A DNA stretch of 64,000 bases from Albidovulum denitrificans (GCF_002973535.1 NZ_PVEP01000001.1:1054001-1118000), one strand, 5' to 3'. Numbered from the stretch's first letter, positions 16,778 to 26,491 are shown. Made by a program: numbers and translations. The notes: a model not told the origin generated them from the letters alone.

Positions 16778-17770
16778 ATGAAACCCGAAAGCCCCCTCTT
16801 CGCCGCCGATCCGCGCCCTCTGCGCGTCGCCGTCCTTGTGATGGGCGACACCAACCTTTTCTCGCTCGCCGCCGCCGTCGATCCGATGCGCGCGGCGAAC
16901 CGGCGCGCGGGGCGGGAGCTGTTCGACTGGCGCTATGTCTCGACCAGCGGCGGGCCGGTGCCGCTGACCGCCGGGTTCACCATCCCGACCGAACGGATGC
17001 CGGAAAAGCCGGGCGACGATCTCTTGATGGTCGTCGCGGGCTTTCGCATCATGGAACAGGCGACGCCCGCGCTTCTGGCGCGCCTGCGCCGCCTTGCACC
17101 GCAACTGCGCGGCATGGCGGGGATCGACGGCGGCCCGTGGTTCCTGGCCCTTGCCGGGCTGCTGGAGGGGCGCGCCGCGACCGTGCATTGGGAGGACCTT
17201 GAAACCTTCGCCGCCCGCTTCCCGGCGATCGAGACGCGGGCCGACCGCTATGTCATCTCGGGCCGCTACATCACCACCGGCGGCGCGGCGCCCTGCCTTG
17301 ACATGATGCTGGACCTGATCCGCGCCCGCTGGGGCGCGGAACTGGCGCTGCGTGTCGCGGGCGCGTTCGTGTATGAGCCGTTCCAAACCGCCGCCCAGCC
17401 GCAACAGGCGCTGCCCGCCGCCCGCATCGCCCGCGCCGACCCGGCATTGGGTCAGGCCATCGCACGGATGGAGCAAGGGGTGGAGGACCCGCCCGCCATT
17501 GCCGAGATCGCCGCCGGCATCGGCCTGTCGCAACGGCGGCTGGAGATGCTCTTTGCCGACCGGCTGGGCGTCAGTCCGGGGCGCTTCTTCCTTGACCTCA
17601 GGCTGGATGAGGCGCGGCGGCTTCTGACCGACACGCGGATGTCAGTGCAGGAGATCGCGCTGCGCACCGGCTTTTCCGGCCAGGCGACCTTCGCCCGCGC
17701 CTTCCGCGCCCGGTTCGGCATGACGGCCTCTGCCCTCAGGCGCACCACCCGTCCGGTGGCGCGTCAATAG
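16778..17770 (+). CDS. GlxA-family AraC-type transcriptional activator
   Basis: A 330-residue regulator starting at ATG 16778. Residues 12-190 form a DJ-1/PfpI-like amidotransferase-fold sensor (GIDGGPWFLALAGLLEG, TVHWEDLETF). Residues 225-325 form the AraC double HTH (MSVQEIALRTGFSGQATFAR). The architecture matches GbdR/CdhR/ArgR-type activators of amine and amino acid catabolism. No catabolic target lies next to it, so the ligand is unknown. It is divergent from the lipocalin and convergent with the aldo-keto reductase gene, which it overlaps by 7 bases. Confidence 0.88.
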   Translation: MKPESPLFAADPRPLRVAVLVMGDTNLFSLAAAVDPMRAANRRAGRELFDWRYVSTSGGPVPLTAGFTIPTERMPEKPGDDLLMVVAGFRIMEQATPALLARLRRLAPQLRGMAGIDGGPWFLALAGLLEGRAATVHWEDLETFAARFPAIETRADRYVISGRYITTGGAAPCLDMMLDLIRARWGAELALRVAGAFVYEPFQTAAQPQQALPAARIARADPALGQAIARMEQGVEDPPAIAEIAAGIGLSQRRLEMLFADRLGVSPGRFFLDLRLDEARRLLTDTRMSVQEIALRTGFSGQATFARAFRARFGMTASALRRTTRPVARQ

Positions 17771-18804
17771 GGCATCGGATGGGCGTGATGGGCCTTCGCA
17801 ATGGCCGCCAGCACATCTTCAGGCAAGATCAGCTCCGCCGCCCCCAGCGCGTTTTCCAGATGCGACAGCCGCGTCGCGCCCAGGATCGGCACCACCGGGA
17901 AAGGCCGCGTCAGCGTCCAGGCCAGCGCCATCTGCTGCGGATCGAGCCCCGCCTCGCGCGCGATCGACAGATAGGCCTCTGTCGCCGGGACCGAACGCGG
18001 CGTCATGCGGCCGTTCAGGTCGGGCTGGTTCTCGCGCCGCGATCCCGCAGGCGTCGCGTCGCCGGAATATTTCCCCGTCAGCATCCCCGCGCCCACCGGC
18101 GAATAGGCCAGCAGCGTCACCCTCTCATTGTGCCCAAGCTCTGCCAGATCGGTGTCGTAGAGGCGGCAAAGCAGCGAATATTCGTTCTGAAGGCTGACGG
18201 CGCGCGGCCCTGCCCCCTGATCGGCCAGCCGCAGCCACTGCGCCATACCCCAGGCGCTTTCGTTCGACAGGCCGACATGGCGCAGCTTCCCCTCGGCCTG
18301 CAAATCGGCGAGCGTTCGCAGGCATTCCTCCATATTGGCCAGCACCGCCGCCGTGTCCTGCCCCGAGGGGTCATAGCGCCAGTTCTTGCGGAACATGTAG
18401 CTGCCCCGGTTCGGCCAGTGGAACTGGTAAAGATCGACGTACTCCGTTTGCAGCCGCCTCAGCGAAGCCTCAAGCGCGCGGCGGATCGAGGCGCCGGTGA
18501 TCGGCTCCCCGCCGCGCGCCTTGCTGCCCTCACCCGCGATCTTGGTGGCGATCACCCAATCCTCGCGCCGTCCGCCTTTGGCGATCCAGCGGCCGATGAT
18601 TTCCTCCGTCACGCCCACGGTCTCGGCCCGGACGGGGTTGACCGGATACATCTCGGCCGTGTCCATGAAGTTGACACCCGCCGCCCCGGCGCGGTCGATC
18701 TGGGCATGCGATTCCGCCTCGCCCGTCTGGTTGCCGAAGGTCATGGTGCCAAGGCAAAGCGCCGAGACGGACAAATCCGTCGGGCCAAGTGTCGTGCGTT
18801 TCAT
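17764..18804 (-). CDS. tas: NADP(H)-dependent aldo-keto reductase, Tas/YajO type
   Basis: A 346-residue (alpha/beta)8 aldo-keto reductase. The catalytic tetrad is visible: D in FMDTAEMYP, Y in the same motif, K in VIATKIAGEG and H in YQFHWPNRG. The N-terminus LGTMTFGNQTGEAESHAQID closely follows the E. coli Tas pattern. The cofactor-binding end (PILGATRLSHLENALGA) is present. The physiological substrate is unknown. It lies alone between convergent and tandem neighbours. Confidence 0.87.
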   Translation of the reverse strand: MKRTTLGPTDLSVSALCLGTMTFGNQTGEAESHAQIDRAGAAGVNFMDTAEMYPVNPVRAETVGVTEEIIGRWIAKGGRREDWVIATKIAGEGSKARGGEPITGASIRRALEASLRRLQTEYVDLYQFHWPNRGSYMFRKNWRYDPSGQDTAAVLANMEECLRTLADLQAEGKLRHVGLSNESAWGMAQWLRLADQGAGPRAVSLQNEYSLLCRLYDTDLAELGHNERVTLLAYSPVGAGMLTGKYSGDATPAGSRRENQPDLNGRMTPRSVPATEAYLSIAREAGLDPQQMALAWTLTRPFPVVPILGATRLSHLENALGAAELILPEDVLAAIAKAHHAHPMPY

Positions 18805-18872
18805 CCGTTTCCCTTTCGCCTGCGCGGGGCGGACATTAGCGGCTGTCCCCGCGCAGGCAAGGGCAGAGGGAC

Positions 18873-19307
18873 CTATGGCCGGACGTAGGCGTAGCCCTGT
18901 TCCTGCAACTCGATCAGCCGCACCACGCCCGAGGGGACGATGGCGGCCTCGCTCAGCAGGGCCACCTTCTCACCCGTCTTCTTCTCCATCCCGGCGATGG
19001 TGTTGGCACAGGCGGAAAAATGCAGCCCCTCATTTTCCAGCGACATCTGGGCGATACGGTCGGCGACCGGGCTTTTGCCCTCGACATACATGTTCAGGCC
19101 CGGCCCGTAGGCGACGATCTCGATCTCGGCTGTGTCGCCCTGACCTGCGTAATAGGCGGTCAGGTTCTGGGCGTTGTTCAGCACCATGTTCATCAGTTTC
19201 GGGTCATTCTCGTCCACATGCAGCGCAACATGGTGAACGACCCCGTCCCCAAAAGCCGCCGAGGCGGCAAGCGTGAGGGCAAGGGCAAGGCTGGCAGTCG
19301 GGTTCAT
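18873..19307 (-). CDS. Secreted DsrE/DsrF-family protein
   Basis: A 144-residue protein starting at ATG 19307 with a strong RBS (ggagga). It has a signal peptide (residues 1-20, ending AASAAFG) and a DsrE-like fold, with HVALHVDENDPKLMNMVLNN and a single conserved cysteine in LHFSACANTIAGMEKK. Periplasmic DsrE proteins are common but poorly understood; a role in sulfur chemistry is only inferred. The long minus-strand frame that runs on beyond the ATG is non-coding. Confidence 0.82.
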   Translation of the reverse strand: MNPTASLALALTLAASAAFGDGVVHHVALHVDENDPKLMNMVLNNAQNLTAYYAGQGDTAEIEIVAYGPGLNMYVEGKSPVADRIAQMSLENEGLHFSACANTIAGMEKKTGEKVALLSEAAIVPSGVVRLIELQEQGYAYVRP

Positions 19308-19503
19308 CGCGTTTCCTCCCGTGGGTTTCCCGGTCTCGCGGGCCTGATCGGCCCCTCCTCCGGGCCATCCCATCATCATATCCGGTTTTTTGTATTTGTC
19401 CCGCCCGACGGCACCCCGGCCTATAAAATCCGCGCCGATGTCGTTTTTCGCTGGTCCCCGCCCCGCGCGCCGCGACATGGTGGCGGGACAAGCCGGATCT
19501 GAC

Positions 19504-20730
19504 ATGCGCCTTCTGATCTCCTTCGCCGCCCTCTTCCTCTCGGTCGTGCTTTTGCAACTGGGGACCGGCGGCGTGGCCCCGCTCGACGCGCTGTCGGGGG
19601 TGGAGCTTGGCTTTACCACGTCGCAGATCGGCACGCTCGGCTCGGCCCATTTCTTCGGCTTCTTCATCGGCTGCTGGTGGGCGCCGCGCCTGATGGGGGC
19701 GGTCGGCCATTCGCGCGCCTTCGCGGCCTTCACGGCGGCAGGCACCATCGGGCTGATCGCGCATATGATGATCGTGAACCCGACCGCCTGGGCGCTTTTG
19801 CGCATCCTTTCGGGCGCCTGCGTCGCGGGCTGCTACACGGTGATCGAGGCCTGGCTGAACGCCAAGGTCACGAATGAGACGCGGGGCCGCGCGATGGGCA
19901 TCTACCGGGTGGTGGACATCTCCGGCTCGCTCGCGGCGCAGCTGGTCATCGGGGTGCTGTCGCCTGCGGCCTACTTCTCCTACAACCTGCTGGCGCTGGC
20001 CTGCTGCGCGGCGCTCCTGCCGATCACGGTCAGCCGCGTGGAACAGCCCGCGATGCCCGCCGCCCCGCGCCTGCGCCCCGGCCTGGCCTGGCGGCGATCC
20101 CCGCTTGGCGCGGTGGGCGTCGTCGTCTCGGGCGTCACCGGCGCGGCGTTTCGCATGGTCGGCCCGATCTATGGCGTCAAGGTGGGGCTGTCCGCCGACA
20201 GCATCGCGCTGTTCCTTGCCGCCTATGTGCTGGGCGGCGGCGTGGCGCAGTTCCCGCTGGGCTGGCTGGCCGACAAGTTCGACCGGCGCGGCGTGCTGAT
20301 CGGCCTCTCGGTCGCCGCCGTCCTGGCCTGCGCGGCAACCGTCCTGATGGCGGGGCTGGGCCGCAATGGCGTCTTCCTTGCCGCCTTCCTTTTCGGCATG
20401 GCGACGATCCCGATCTATTCGCTCTCTGCCGCCCATGCCCATGACTTCGCCGCAAGCGAAGAACGGGTGGAGCTGTCCGCCGCCTTGATGTTCCTTTACG
20501 CGGTCGGCGCCATCGCCTCGCCGCTTTTCGCCTCGACCCTGATCCAGCAGTTCGGCGCCTCGGCCATGTTCGCCTTCATCGCGCTGACCCATGCGGCGCT
20601 TCTGGCCTTCGGGCTGATCCGTATGCGCGCCCGCCCTGCGCCCCGCGCCAAGACACCCTATATCTACACCCCGCGCACCTCCTTCCTGGTCGGGCGTCTC
20701 CTGAAGAAGCAGCGCGACGGCGACACCTAG
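19504..20730 (+). CDS. Major facilitator superfamily transporter
   Basis: The start at 19504 (MRLLISFAALF) puts the first membrane helix at the N-terminus and gives 408 residues; a longer start at 19390 would add a basic, low-quality extension. About twelve membrane segments in two halves are seen, with the MFS loop LADKFDRRGVLIG between helices 8 and 9. The family resembles YcaD-type carriers. The substrate is unknown. The opposite strand carries a very long open frame that is not a gene. Confidence 0.85.
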   Translation: MRLLISFAALFLSVVLLQLGTGGVAPLDALSGVELGFTTSQIGTLGSAHFFGFFIGCWWAPRLMGAVGHSRAFAAFTAAGTIGLIAHMMIVNPTAWALLRILSGACVAGCYTVIEAWLNAKVTNETRGRAMGIYRVVDISGSLAAQLVIGVLSPAAYFSYNLLALACCAALLPITVSRVEQPAMPAAPRLRPGLAWRRSPLGAVGVVVSGVTGAAFRMVGPIYGVKVGLSADSIALFLAAYVLGGGVAQFPLGWLADKFDRRGVLIGLSVAAVLACAATVLMAGLGRNGVFLAAFLFGMATIPIYSLSAAHAHDFAASEERVELSAALMFLYAVGAIASPLFASTLIQQFGASAMFAFIALTHAALLAFGLIRMRARPAPRAKTPYIYTPRTSFLVGRLLKKQRDGDT

Positions 20731-20808
20731 TCGCCCCCCCACCCAAACCCTCTGGCCCTGACAGCGCCAAGCGGGTAAATCGGCGCAAAGTACAAGAAAG
20801 GTGCGCCG

Positions 20809-22527
20809 ATGGCCCGGATTCTCATCACCTCCGCGATTCCCTATATCAACGGGATCAAGCATCTGGGGAACCTCGTCGGGTCCCAGCTGCCGGCCGATCT
20901 TTATGCCCGCTACATGCGCGCGCGCGGCAATGAGGTGATGTTCATCTGCGCCACCGACGAACACGGCACCCCGGCCGAGCTTGCGGCCGCCAAGGCCGGG
21001 ATGCCGGTCGCCGATTACTGCGCCGAGATGCATGAAGTGCAGGCCAACCTCGCCGCCGGGTTCCGCCTGTCCTTCGACCATTTCGGGCGCTCCTCCTCGG
21101 GCCGCAACCACCGGCTGACGCAACATTTCGCCAAGGCGCTGGGGGAAAACGGGCTGATCGGGGAAGTGGCCGAAAAGCAGGTCTTTTCCGTCGCCGACAA
21201 CCGCTTCCTGCCCGACCGCTATATCGAGGGCACCTGCCCCAACTGCGGCTATGACAAGGCGCGCGGCGATCAGTGCGAGAACTGCACCAAGCAGCTGGAC
21301 CCGACCGACCTCATCAACCCGCGCTCGGCCATCTCTGGCTCGACCGAGCTTGAGGTGCGGGAGACCAAGCACCTCTACCTGAAACAGAAATCGCTCAGGG
21401 GCGATCTGGCGAAGTGGATCGACGCCAAGGCCGACTGGCCGATCCTGACCACCTCCATCGCGAAGAAATGGCTGAACGACGGCGACGGGTTGCAGGATCG
21501 CGGCATCACCCGCGACCTCGCCTGGGGCGTTCCGGTGCAATTCGACGGCGCGCCATGGCAGGGCATGGAAGGCAAGGTCTTCTATGTCTGGTTCGACGCG
21601 CCGATCGAATACATCGCCGCCACCGCCGAATGGGCCGACGCGCGGGAAGAGCAGGATAGTGCATGGGAACGCTGGTGGCGCACCGACAAGGGCGCCGATG
21701 ATGTGCGTTATGTGCAATTCATGGGCAAGGACAACGTCCCCTTCCACACGCTGAGCTTCCCCGCGACCATCATGGGGTCGCGCGAACCGTGGAAGCTGGT
21801 CGACTATATCAAGAGCTTCAATTACCTGAACTATGACGGCGGCCAGTTTTCGACCAGCCAGGGCCGTGGCGTCTTCATGGATCAGGCGCTGTCGATCCTG
21901 CCCGCCGATTACTGGCGCTGGTGGCTTCTGTCCCACGCGCCCGAAAACGCCGACAGCGAGTTCACCTGGGAGAACTTCCAGACCTCTGTCAACAAGGATC
22001 TGGCCGACGTTCTTGGCAACTTCGTCAGCCGGATCACCAAGTTCTGCCGGTCGAAATACGGCGAGGAGGTCCCGGCGGGCGGTGAGACGGGCGAACGCGC
22101 CGCGGCCCTGATCGAAGAGCTGGAAACCCGCCTGCGCGCCTATGAGGCGCATATGGACGCGATGGAGATCCGCAAGGCCGCGACGGAATTGCGCACGATC
22201 TGGGTCGCGGGCAACGAATACCTGCAAGCGGCCGCCCCCTGGACCGTGTTCAAGGAAGAGCCCGAGCGCGCCGCCGCCATGGTCCGCCTTGGCCTGAACC
22301 TGATCCGTCTTTACGCGATCCTGTCGGAACCCTTCATCCCCGACGCCTCGGCCAAGATGCTGCACGCGATGAAATGCGACGACAAGACCTGGCCCGGTTC
22401 CGTCGCCGAGGCGCTGGCGGCCCTGAAACCCGGCCACCCGTTCGAAACGCCCGAAGTCCTCTTCGCCAAGATCGCGGACGAGGAGCGGGAGGAATGGCAG
22501 CAGCGGTTTTCAGGCGTGCGGACGTAG
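20809..22527 (+). CDS. metG: Methionyl-tRNA synthetase
   Basis: A 572-residue class I synthetase that charges tRNA-Met. [12 protein letters not shown] (residues 9-20) is the HIGH region. A zinc knuckle [17 protein letters not shown] follows at about 143-159. The KMSKS region appears as [11 protein letters not shown] (about 343-353), that is, without the two usual lysines, a form I associate with one bacterial MetRS branch. It has no C-terminal dimerisation (tRNA-binding) domain. Probable RBS gaaagg. It is essential and single here. Confidence 0.97.
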   Translation: MARILITSAIPYINGIKHLGNLVGSQLPADLYARYMRARGNEVMFICATDEHGTPAELAAAKAGMPVADYCAEMHEVQANLAAGFRLSFDHFGRSSSGRNHRLTQHFAKALGENGLIGEVAEKQVFSVADNRFLPDRYIEGTCPNCGYDKARGDQCENCTKQLDPTDLINPRSAISGSTELEVRETKHLYLKQKSLRGDLAKWIDAKADWPILTTSIAKKWLNDGDGLQDRGITRDLAWGVPVQFDGAPWQGMEGKVFYVWFDAPIEYIAATAEWADAREEQDSAWERWWRTDKGADDVRYVQFMGKDNVPFHTLSFPATIMGSREPWKLVDYIKSFNYLNYDGGQFSTSQGRGVFMDQALSILPADYWRWWLLSHAPENADSEFTWENFQTSVNKDLADVLGNFVSRITKFCRSKYGEEVPAGGETGERAAALIEELETRLRAYEAHMDAMEIRKAATELRTIWVAGNEYLQAAAPWTVFKEEPERAAAMVRLGLNLIRLYAILSEPFIPDASAKMLHAMKCDDKTWPGSVAEALAALKPGHPFETPEVLFAKIADEEREEWQQRFSGVRT

Positions 22528-22545
22528 ATCGCGCGAAAGGATAAC

Positions 22546-22567
22546 GCGGCCGGGCAGGCCTGGCCGC
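22546..22567 (+). terminator. Possible stem-loop after metG
   Basis: GCGGCCGGG and CCTGGCCGC pair with one mismatch around a CAGG loop, about 20 bases after the metG stop. A C-rich run rather than U follows, so termination is uncertain. Confidence 0.25.
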
Positions 22568-22590
22568 CCCCCTCACGGGTGTGACAGCCT

Positions 22591-22893
22591 CTATTCGGCG
22601 GCAAACAACGTCGGGATGGCGGATACATCCACCTCCCGTGCGGCATGCCAGGCGTCATAGGCGCCCTGCATCCTGATCCAGACCAGCGGTTCGTTCCCGA
22701 ACAGCTTGCCCAGCCGCACGGCAACCTCGGGGCTCACGGGTTTGCGTTCGGCCAGAATGTCATGCAGATGCTGGCGCGAAATGCCAAGCATCCGCGCAAT
22801 TTCGGATTTCGATTTCCCGGTCGCGGGGATCACGTCCTCGCGGAGCAGTTCGCCCGGATGCGTCGGGCAGCGGTCGGGGTTGCGGCTCATCAA
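22591..22893 (-). CDS. HigA-family antitoxin-like HTH protein (no toxin partner seen)
   Basis: A 100-residue protein with an XRE helix-turn-helix at about residues 27-50 (SKSEIARMLGISRQHLHDIL) and the start region RCPTHPGELLREDVI, typical of HigA antitoxins. The C-terminus has VWIRMQGAYDAWHAA, also usual for HigA. HigB would be expected immediately upstream, but that space holds the end of nrdJ 10 bases away. It appears to be an orphan antitoxin or a free-standing regulator. Two adjacent ATGs are possible starts. Confidence 0.85.
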   Translation of the reverse strand: MMSRNPDRCPTHPGELLREDVIPATGKSKSEIARMLGISRQHLHDILAERKPVSPEVAVRLGKLFGNEPLVWIRMQGAYDAWHAAREVDVSAIPTLFAAE

Positions 22894-22903
22894 GCGCCCC
22901 CGT

Positions 22904-25183
22904 TCAACCGCATTTCGAATGGCCGCAGGACGGGCAGGTCATGCAGCCCTCGATCATCTGCATCCCGAACTGGCCGCAGGACGGGCAGGCCGGGCCGCGC
23001 GGGGCCTCCCCCACCGCCATGACCTGTGCCTTGGGGTCGGATTTCAGGCCCAGCCCCTCGCCCTCGATGAAGCCGATGGCGATCATGTGGCGTTCGATCA
23101 CGCCGCCGATGGCCGCGAGGATCGACGGGATATACCGCCCCTGCATCCAGGCCCCGCCGCGCGGGTCGAAGACGGCCTTCAACTCCTCGACCACGAAACT
23201 CACATCGCCTCCGCGCCGGAACACGGCGGAAATCATCCGGGTCAGCGCCACGGTCCAGGCGAAATGCTCCATGTTCTTCGAATTGATGAAGACCTCGAAG
23301 GGCCGCCGGTGGCCACCTTGGACGATGTCGTTGATCGTGATATAGATCGCATGTTCGCTGTCGGGCCATTTCAGCTTGTAGGTCGCCCCTTCAAGCGCCT
23401 GCGGCCGGTCGAGCGGTTCGGAGAGATAGACCACCTCACCATCCGTCGACATCGCGCCCCGGACCTGATCCGGGGCCTCATCGGCGGCTTCGCTGACAGT
23501 CAGCACAGACCCTGTCACCGCGTTCGGGCGGTAGGTGGTGCAGCCCTTGCAACCCTGGTCCCAGGCCGCCATGTAGACGTCCTTGAACGCCTCGAAGCTG
23601 ATCTCCTCGGGACAGTTGATGGTCTTCGAAATCGACGAATCCACCCATTTCTGCGCCGCCGCCTGCATGCGGACATGGTCGAGGGGCGGCAGCGTCTGGG
23701 CGTTGACGAAATGGTCGGGCAGCGGCTTGTCCCCGAACCGTTCACGCCAAAGCTGGACGGCGTAGTCGACCACCTCTTCTTCCGTGCGGCTGCCGTCCTT
23801 TTGCAGGACCTTGCGCTTGTAGGCATAGGCAAAGACCGGCTCGATCCCCGAGGACACGTTGCCCGCGTAAAGGCTGATCGTGCCAGTGGGCGCGATGGAG
23901 GTCAAAAGCGCGTTGCGGATGCCGTGTTCCGCGATCGCGTCGCGCAGATCGGCGTCCATCTGCATCATGTTGCCCGAGGCGAGGTATTTCGCGGCGTCGA
24001 AAAGCGGAAACGCCCCCTTTTCCTTCGCCAGATCGACGGAGGCGAGATAGGCCGACCGCGCGATGCGGTGCATCCAGTCCTCGGTCTGCGCGGCCGCGTC
24101 CTCGGACCCGTAGCGCAGGCCGACCATCAAAAGCGCATCGGCAAGCCCGGTAACGCCAAGACCAATCCGGCGCTTGGCCTCCGCCTCCGCCGCCTGTTGG
24201 GGCAGCGGAAAGCGCGAGGCGTCGACGGTGTTGTCCATCATCCTGACGGCGACCCGCACCAGATCGTCAAGCGCGTCCTCATCCAGCGCCGCGCCCTTGC
24301 CGAACGGGTCCCTGACCAGCCGGGCGAGGTTCACCGACCCCAGAAGGCAGGCGCCATAGGGCGGCAGCGGCTGTTCCCCGCAGGGGTTGGTGGCGGCGAT
24401 GGTTTCGGCATAGCGCAGATTGTTCATCGCGTTGATGCGGTCGATGAAGATCACGCCCGGCTCGGCGTAATCGAAGGTCGCCCGCATGATCTTGTTCCAA
24501 AGATCGCGCGCGTTCAGCGTGTGATAGACCTTGCCCTCGAAACTCAACTCCCACGGGCCGTCTGCCTTCACCGCCTCCATGAAGGGATCGGTGATAAGGA
24601 CGGAAAGGTTGAACATGCGCAGCCGCGCGGCGTCCTGCTTGGCCTCGATAAAGCTTTCGATGTCGGGGTGATCGCAGCGCATGGTCGCCATCATCGCGCC
24701 ACGCCGCGACCCCGCCGACATGATCGTCCGGCACATCGCGTCCCAGACATCCATGAAGCTTAAGGGGCCGGAGGCATCGGCGGCCACGCCCTTCACCTCC
24801 GCGCCCCTCGGCCGGATGGTGGAGAAGTCATAGCCGATCCCGCCGCCCTGCTGCATGGTCAGCGCGGCCTCTTTCAGCCCGTCGAAGATGCCGCCCATAT
24901 TGTCGGGGATCGTCCCCATGACGAAGCAGTTGAAAAGCGTGACCGACCGCCCCGTCCCCGCGCCTGCGGTGATGCGGCCCGCGGGGAGGTATTTGAAATC
25001 CTCAAGCGCTGCATAGAATCGCCCCTCCCACGCGGCCGAGTCCTTTTCGACCGAGGCGAGCGCGCGGGCGATGCGGCGCCAGCTATCCTCGACCGTGGCG
25101 TCGATAGGGGTGCCGTCCGCCTCTTTCAGGCGGTATTTCATGTCCCAGATCTGCTCGGCGATCGGGGCGGCGAAACGGGTCAT
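22904..25183 (-). CDS. nrdJ: Adenosylcobalamin-dependent ribonucleotide reductase (class II)
   Basis: A 759-residue class II enzyme that makes deoxyribonucleotides. The active-site region NCFVMGTIPDNMGG with EAALTMQQGGGIGYDFS lies around residues 85-120, and the finger-loop motif NPCGEQPLPPYGACLLGSVN around 264-283. The last 30 residues contain two cysteine pairs (CPSCGQFGM and CMTCPSCGHSKCG), the redox/zinc tail that re-reduces the active site. No B12 riboswitch is seen in the short upstream gap. No class I reductase is in this window. Confidence 0.95.
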   Translation of the reverse strand: MTRFAAPIAEQIWDMKYRLKEADGTPIDATVEDSWRRIARALASVEKDSAAWEGRFYAALEDFKYLPAGRITAGAGTGRSVTLFNCFVMGTIPDNMGGIFDGLKEAALTMQQGGGIGYDFSTIRPRGAEVKGVAADASGPLSFMDVWDAMCRTIMSAGSRRGAMMATMRCDHPDIESFIEAKQDAARLRMFNLSVLITDPFMEAVKADGPWELSFEGKVYHTLNARDLWNKIMRATFDYAEPGVIFIDRINAMNNLRYAETIAATNPCGEQPLPPYGACLLGSVNLARLVRDPFGKGAALDEDALDDLVRVAVRMMDNTVDASRFPLPQQAAEAEAKRRIGLGVTGLADALLMVGLRYGSEDAAAQTEDWMHRIARSAYLASVDLAKEKGAFPLFDAAKYLASGNMMQMDADLRDAIAEHGIRNALLTSIAPTGTISLYAGNVSSGIEPVFAYAYKRKVLQKDGSRTEEEVVDYAVQLWRERFGDKPLPDHFVNAQTLPPLDHVRMQAAAQKWVDSSISKTINCPEEISFEAFKDVYMAAWDQGCKGCTTYRPNAVTGSVLTVSEAADEAPDQVRGAMSTDGEVVYLSEPLDRPQALEGATYKLKWPDSEHAIYITINDIVQGGHRRPFEVFINSKNMEHFAWTVALTRMISAVFRRGGDVSFVVEELKAVFDPRGGAWMQGRYIPSILAAIGGVIERHMIAIGFIEGEGLGLKSDPKAQVMAVGEAPRGPACPSCGQFGMQMIEGCMTCPSCGHSKCG

Positions 25184-25248
25184 CGGCAGCGGTCCTCTGG
25201 CAGCGGGGAAGGAGAGTCAAGATACGCCCGGCGGCGGCGGCGGTCAAC

Positions 25249-25276
25249 TTGATGTCGCGCCGCCAAGCGCTAGAAT
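25249..25276 (+). promoter_or_regulatory. Possible sigma70-type promoter of the DUF1489 gene
   Basis: TTGATG (25249-25254) and TAGAAT (25271-25276) are spaced by 16 bp, about 20 bases before the DUF1489 ATG. The region lies between the divergent nrdJ and DUF1489 genes. It is a pattern match only. Confidence 0.35.
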
Positions 25277-25296
25277 AGCAACTTCTTGGGGGTGCC

Positions 25297-25728
25297 ATGG
25301 CCGAGTCTGTTCATCTTCTGAAGCTTTGCGTCGGCGCGGAAAGCGTCGATGACCTCTTGGAGTGGCACCGGACCCACCCCTCGCCCTTTCCCACCGGGGA
25401 ACGGCGGCATGTCACCCGCATGTGGCCGAAGCGCGAGGCGGAGGTGCTGAACGGCGGTTCGCTTTACTGGGTCGTCAAGGGCGTGATCCTCTGCCGCCAG
25501 CGCATCCTGCGGCTGGACGAGGTGGACCGGGGCGACGGCATAAGGCGCTGCGGCATCGTCATGGACCCAGACGTGATCCGCACCGAGGCCGCCGCACGCC
25601 GCCCGTTTCAGGGCTGGCGCTACCTGTCGCCCGAGGACGCGCCGCGCGACCTGCCCAAGGGGCGCGAGACCGACAGCGCCCTGCCCGAGGAGATGGCGCT
25701 GGCGCTGGCCGAGATCGGGTTGCGCTGA
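25297..25728 (+). CDS. DUF1489 family protein
   Basis: A 143-residue protein that matches the alphaproteobacterial DUF1489 family: it begins MAESVHLLKLCVGAESVDDL and contains SLYWVVKGVILCRQRIL and RPFQGWRYLSPEDAP. It is soluble, with no signal peptide. The function is unknown. It is divergent from nrdJ and convergent with hisG, so it is probably monocistronic. Confidence 0.87.
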   Translation: MAESVHLLKLCVGAESVDDLLEWHRTHPSPFPTGERRHVTRMWPKREAEVLNGGSLYWVVKGVILCRQRILRLDEVDRGDGIRRCGIVMDPDVIRTEAAARRPFQGWRYLSPEDAPRDLPKGRETDSALPEEMALALAEIGLR

Positions 25729-25789
25729 GGCCGACGCCGGGGGCTTTGCGCACCCGGACCCCCGCAAGGTAGTTCCGGCAAGATGAACC

Positions 25790-26491
25790 TCAGAGCCTTG
25801 GCGCCGTGAAGCCGAGGCGCGGGGCGAGGTCGGCCAGTGTCGTGGCGGCATCAGACCAGTCGGCGGCGCGGGCGGCATAGAGCGTCGCCTGGCTTTGGTG
25901 GACGAGGCCATCGGCGAGGATCTTGAGGTGATTGGCGCGCAGGGTCTCGCCGGTCGAGGTGATGTCGGCGATGGCCTCGGCCGTCAGGTTCTTGACCGTG
26001 CCTTCGGTGGCGCCCTGGCTGTCGACCAGCTGATAATCGGCAACGCCGTTCGCGGTCAGGAAATCGCGGACGAGGCGGTGGTATTTCGTGGCGATCCGCA
26101 GCCGGTGGCCATGGGCGCGGCGAAAGGCGGCGGCGGCGGCGTCAAGATCGTCGAGCGTGTCGACATCCGGCCAGCAGGCGGGGACCGCGATGATGAGGTC
26201 GGCATGGCCGAAGCCCAAGGGCGCAAGCTCGGCCACCTGCCGGTCCCAGTCGGCCAGCTTGTCGCGCACCAGGTCCGATCCGGTGACGCCCATATGGATG
26301 CGGCCCGCGGCCAGTTCGCGCGGGATCTCTCCGGCGGAGAGGAGGACGAGGTCCAGCCCCTCGGCCCCATCGACCGCGCCGGCATATTCGCGTTCCGTCC
26401 CGGCGCGGCTGAGCGTGATGCCACGGGCGCCGAACCAGTCGAAGGTCTTGTCCATCAGCCGACCCTTGGAGGGGATACCCAGCTTCAGCAT
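25790..26491 (-). CDS. hisG: ATP phosphoribosyltransferase catalytic subunit, short form
   Basis: A 233-residue HisG of the short type, which catalyses the first step of histidine synthesis and needs the HisZ subunit. The start LKLGIPSKGRLMD and the PRPP-binding loop DSQGATEGTVKNL are visible. No C-terminal regulatory domain is present, in line with hisZ directly upstream. The genes overlap by 7 bases. It is the last gene of the operon hisS-hisZ-hisG. Confidence 0.95.
   Translation of the reverse strand: MLKLGIPSKGRLMDKTFDWFGARGITLSRAGTEREYAGAVDGAEGLDLVLLSAGEIPRELAAGRIHMGVTGSDLVRDKLADWDRQVAELAPLGFGHADLIIAVPACWPDVDTLDDLDAAAAAFRRAHGHRLRIATKYHRLVRDFLTANGVADYQLVDSQGATEGTVKNLTAEAIADITSTGETLRANHLKILADGLVHQSQATLYAARAADWSDAATTLADLAPRLGFTAPRL

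Noticed and set aside
19204-22437. A 1077-codon open frame antisense to the MFS gene and metG
   Set aside because: It covers two well-supported genes on the other strand, has no recognisable domain and a composition typical of antisense frames in GC-rich DNA (GC-rich third positions suppress stops).
22894-22903. A HigB toxin gene beside the HigA gene
   Set aside because: Only 10 bases separate higA from nrdJ and no small toxin-like frame lies on either side.
22706-24763. A 685-codon frame antisense to higA and nrdJ
   Set aside because: Same reason: shadow of a real coding strand.
25184-25296. B12 riboswitch upstream of nrdJ
   Set aside because: The gap is only 113 bp and shared with a divergent gene; no B12 box pattern is seen.
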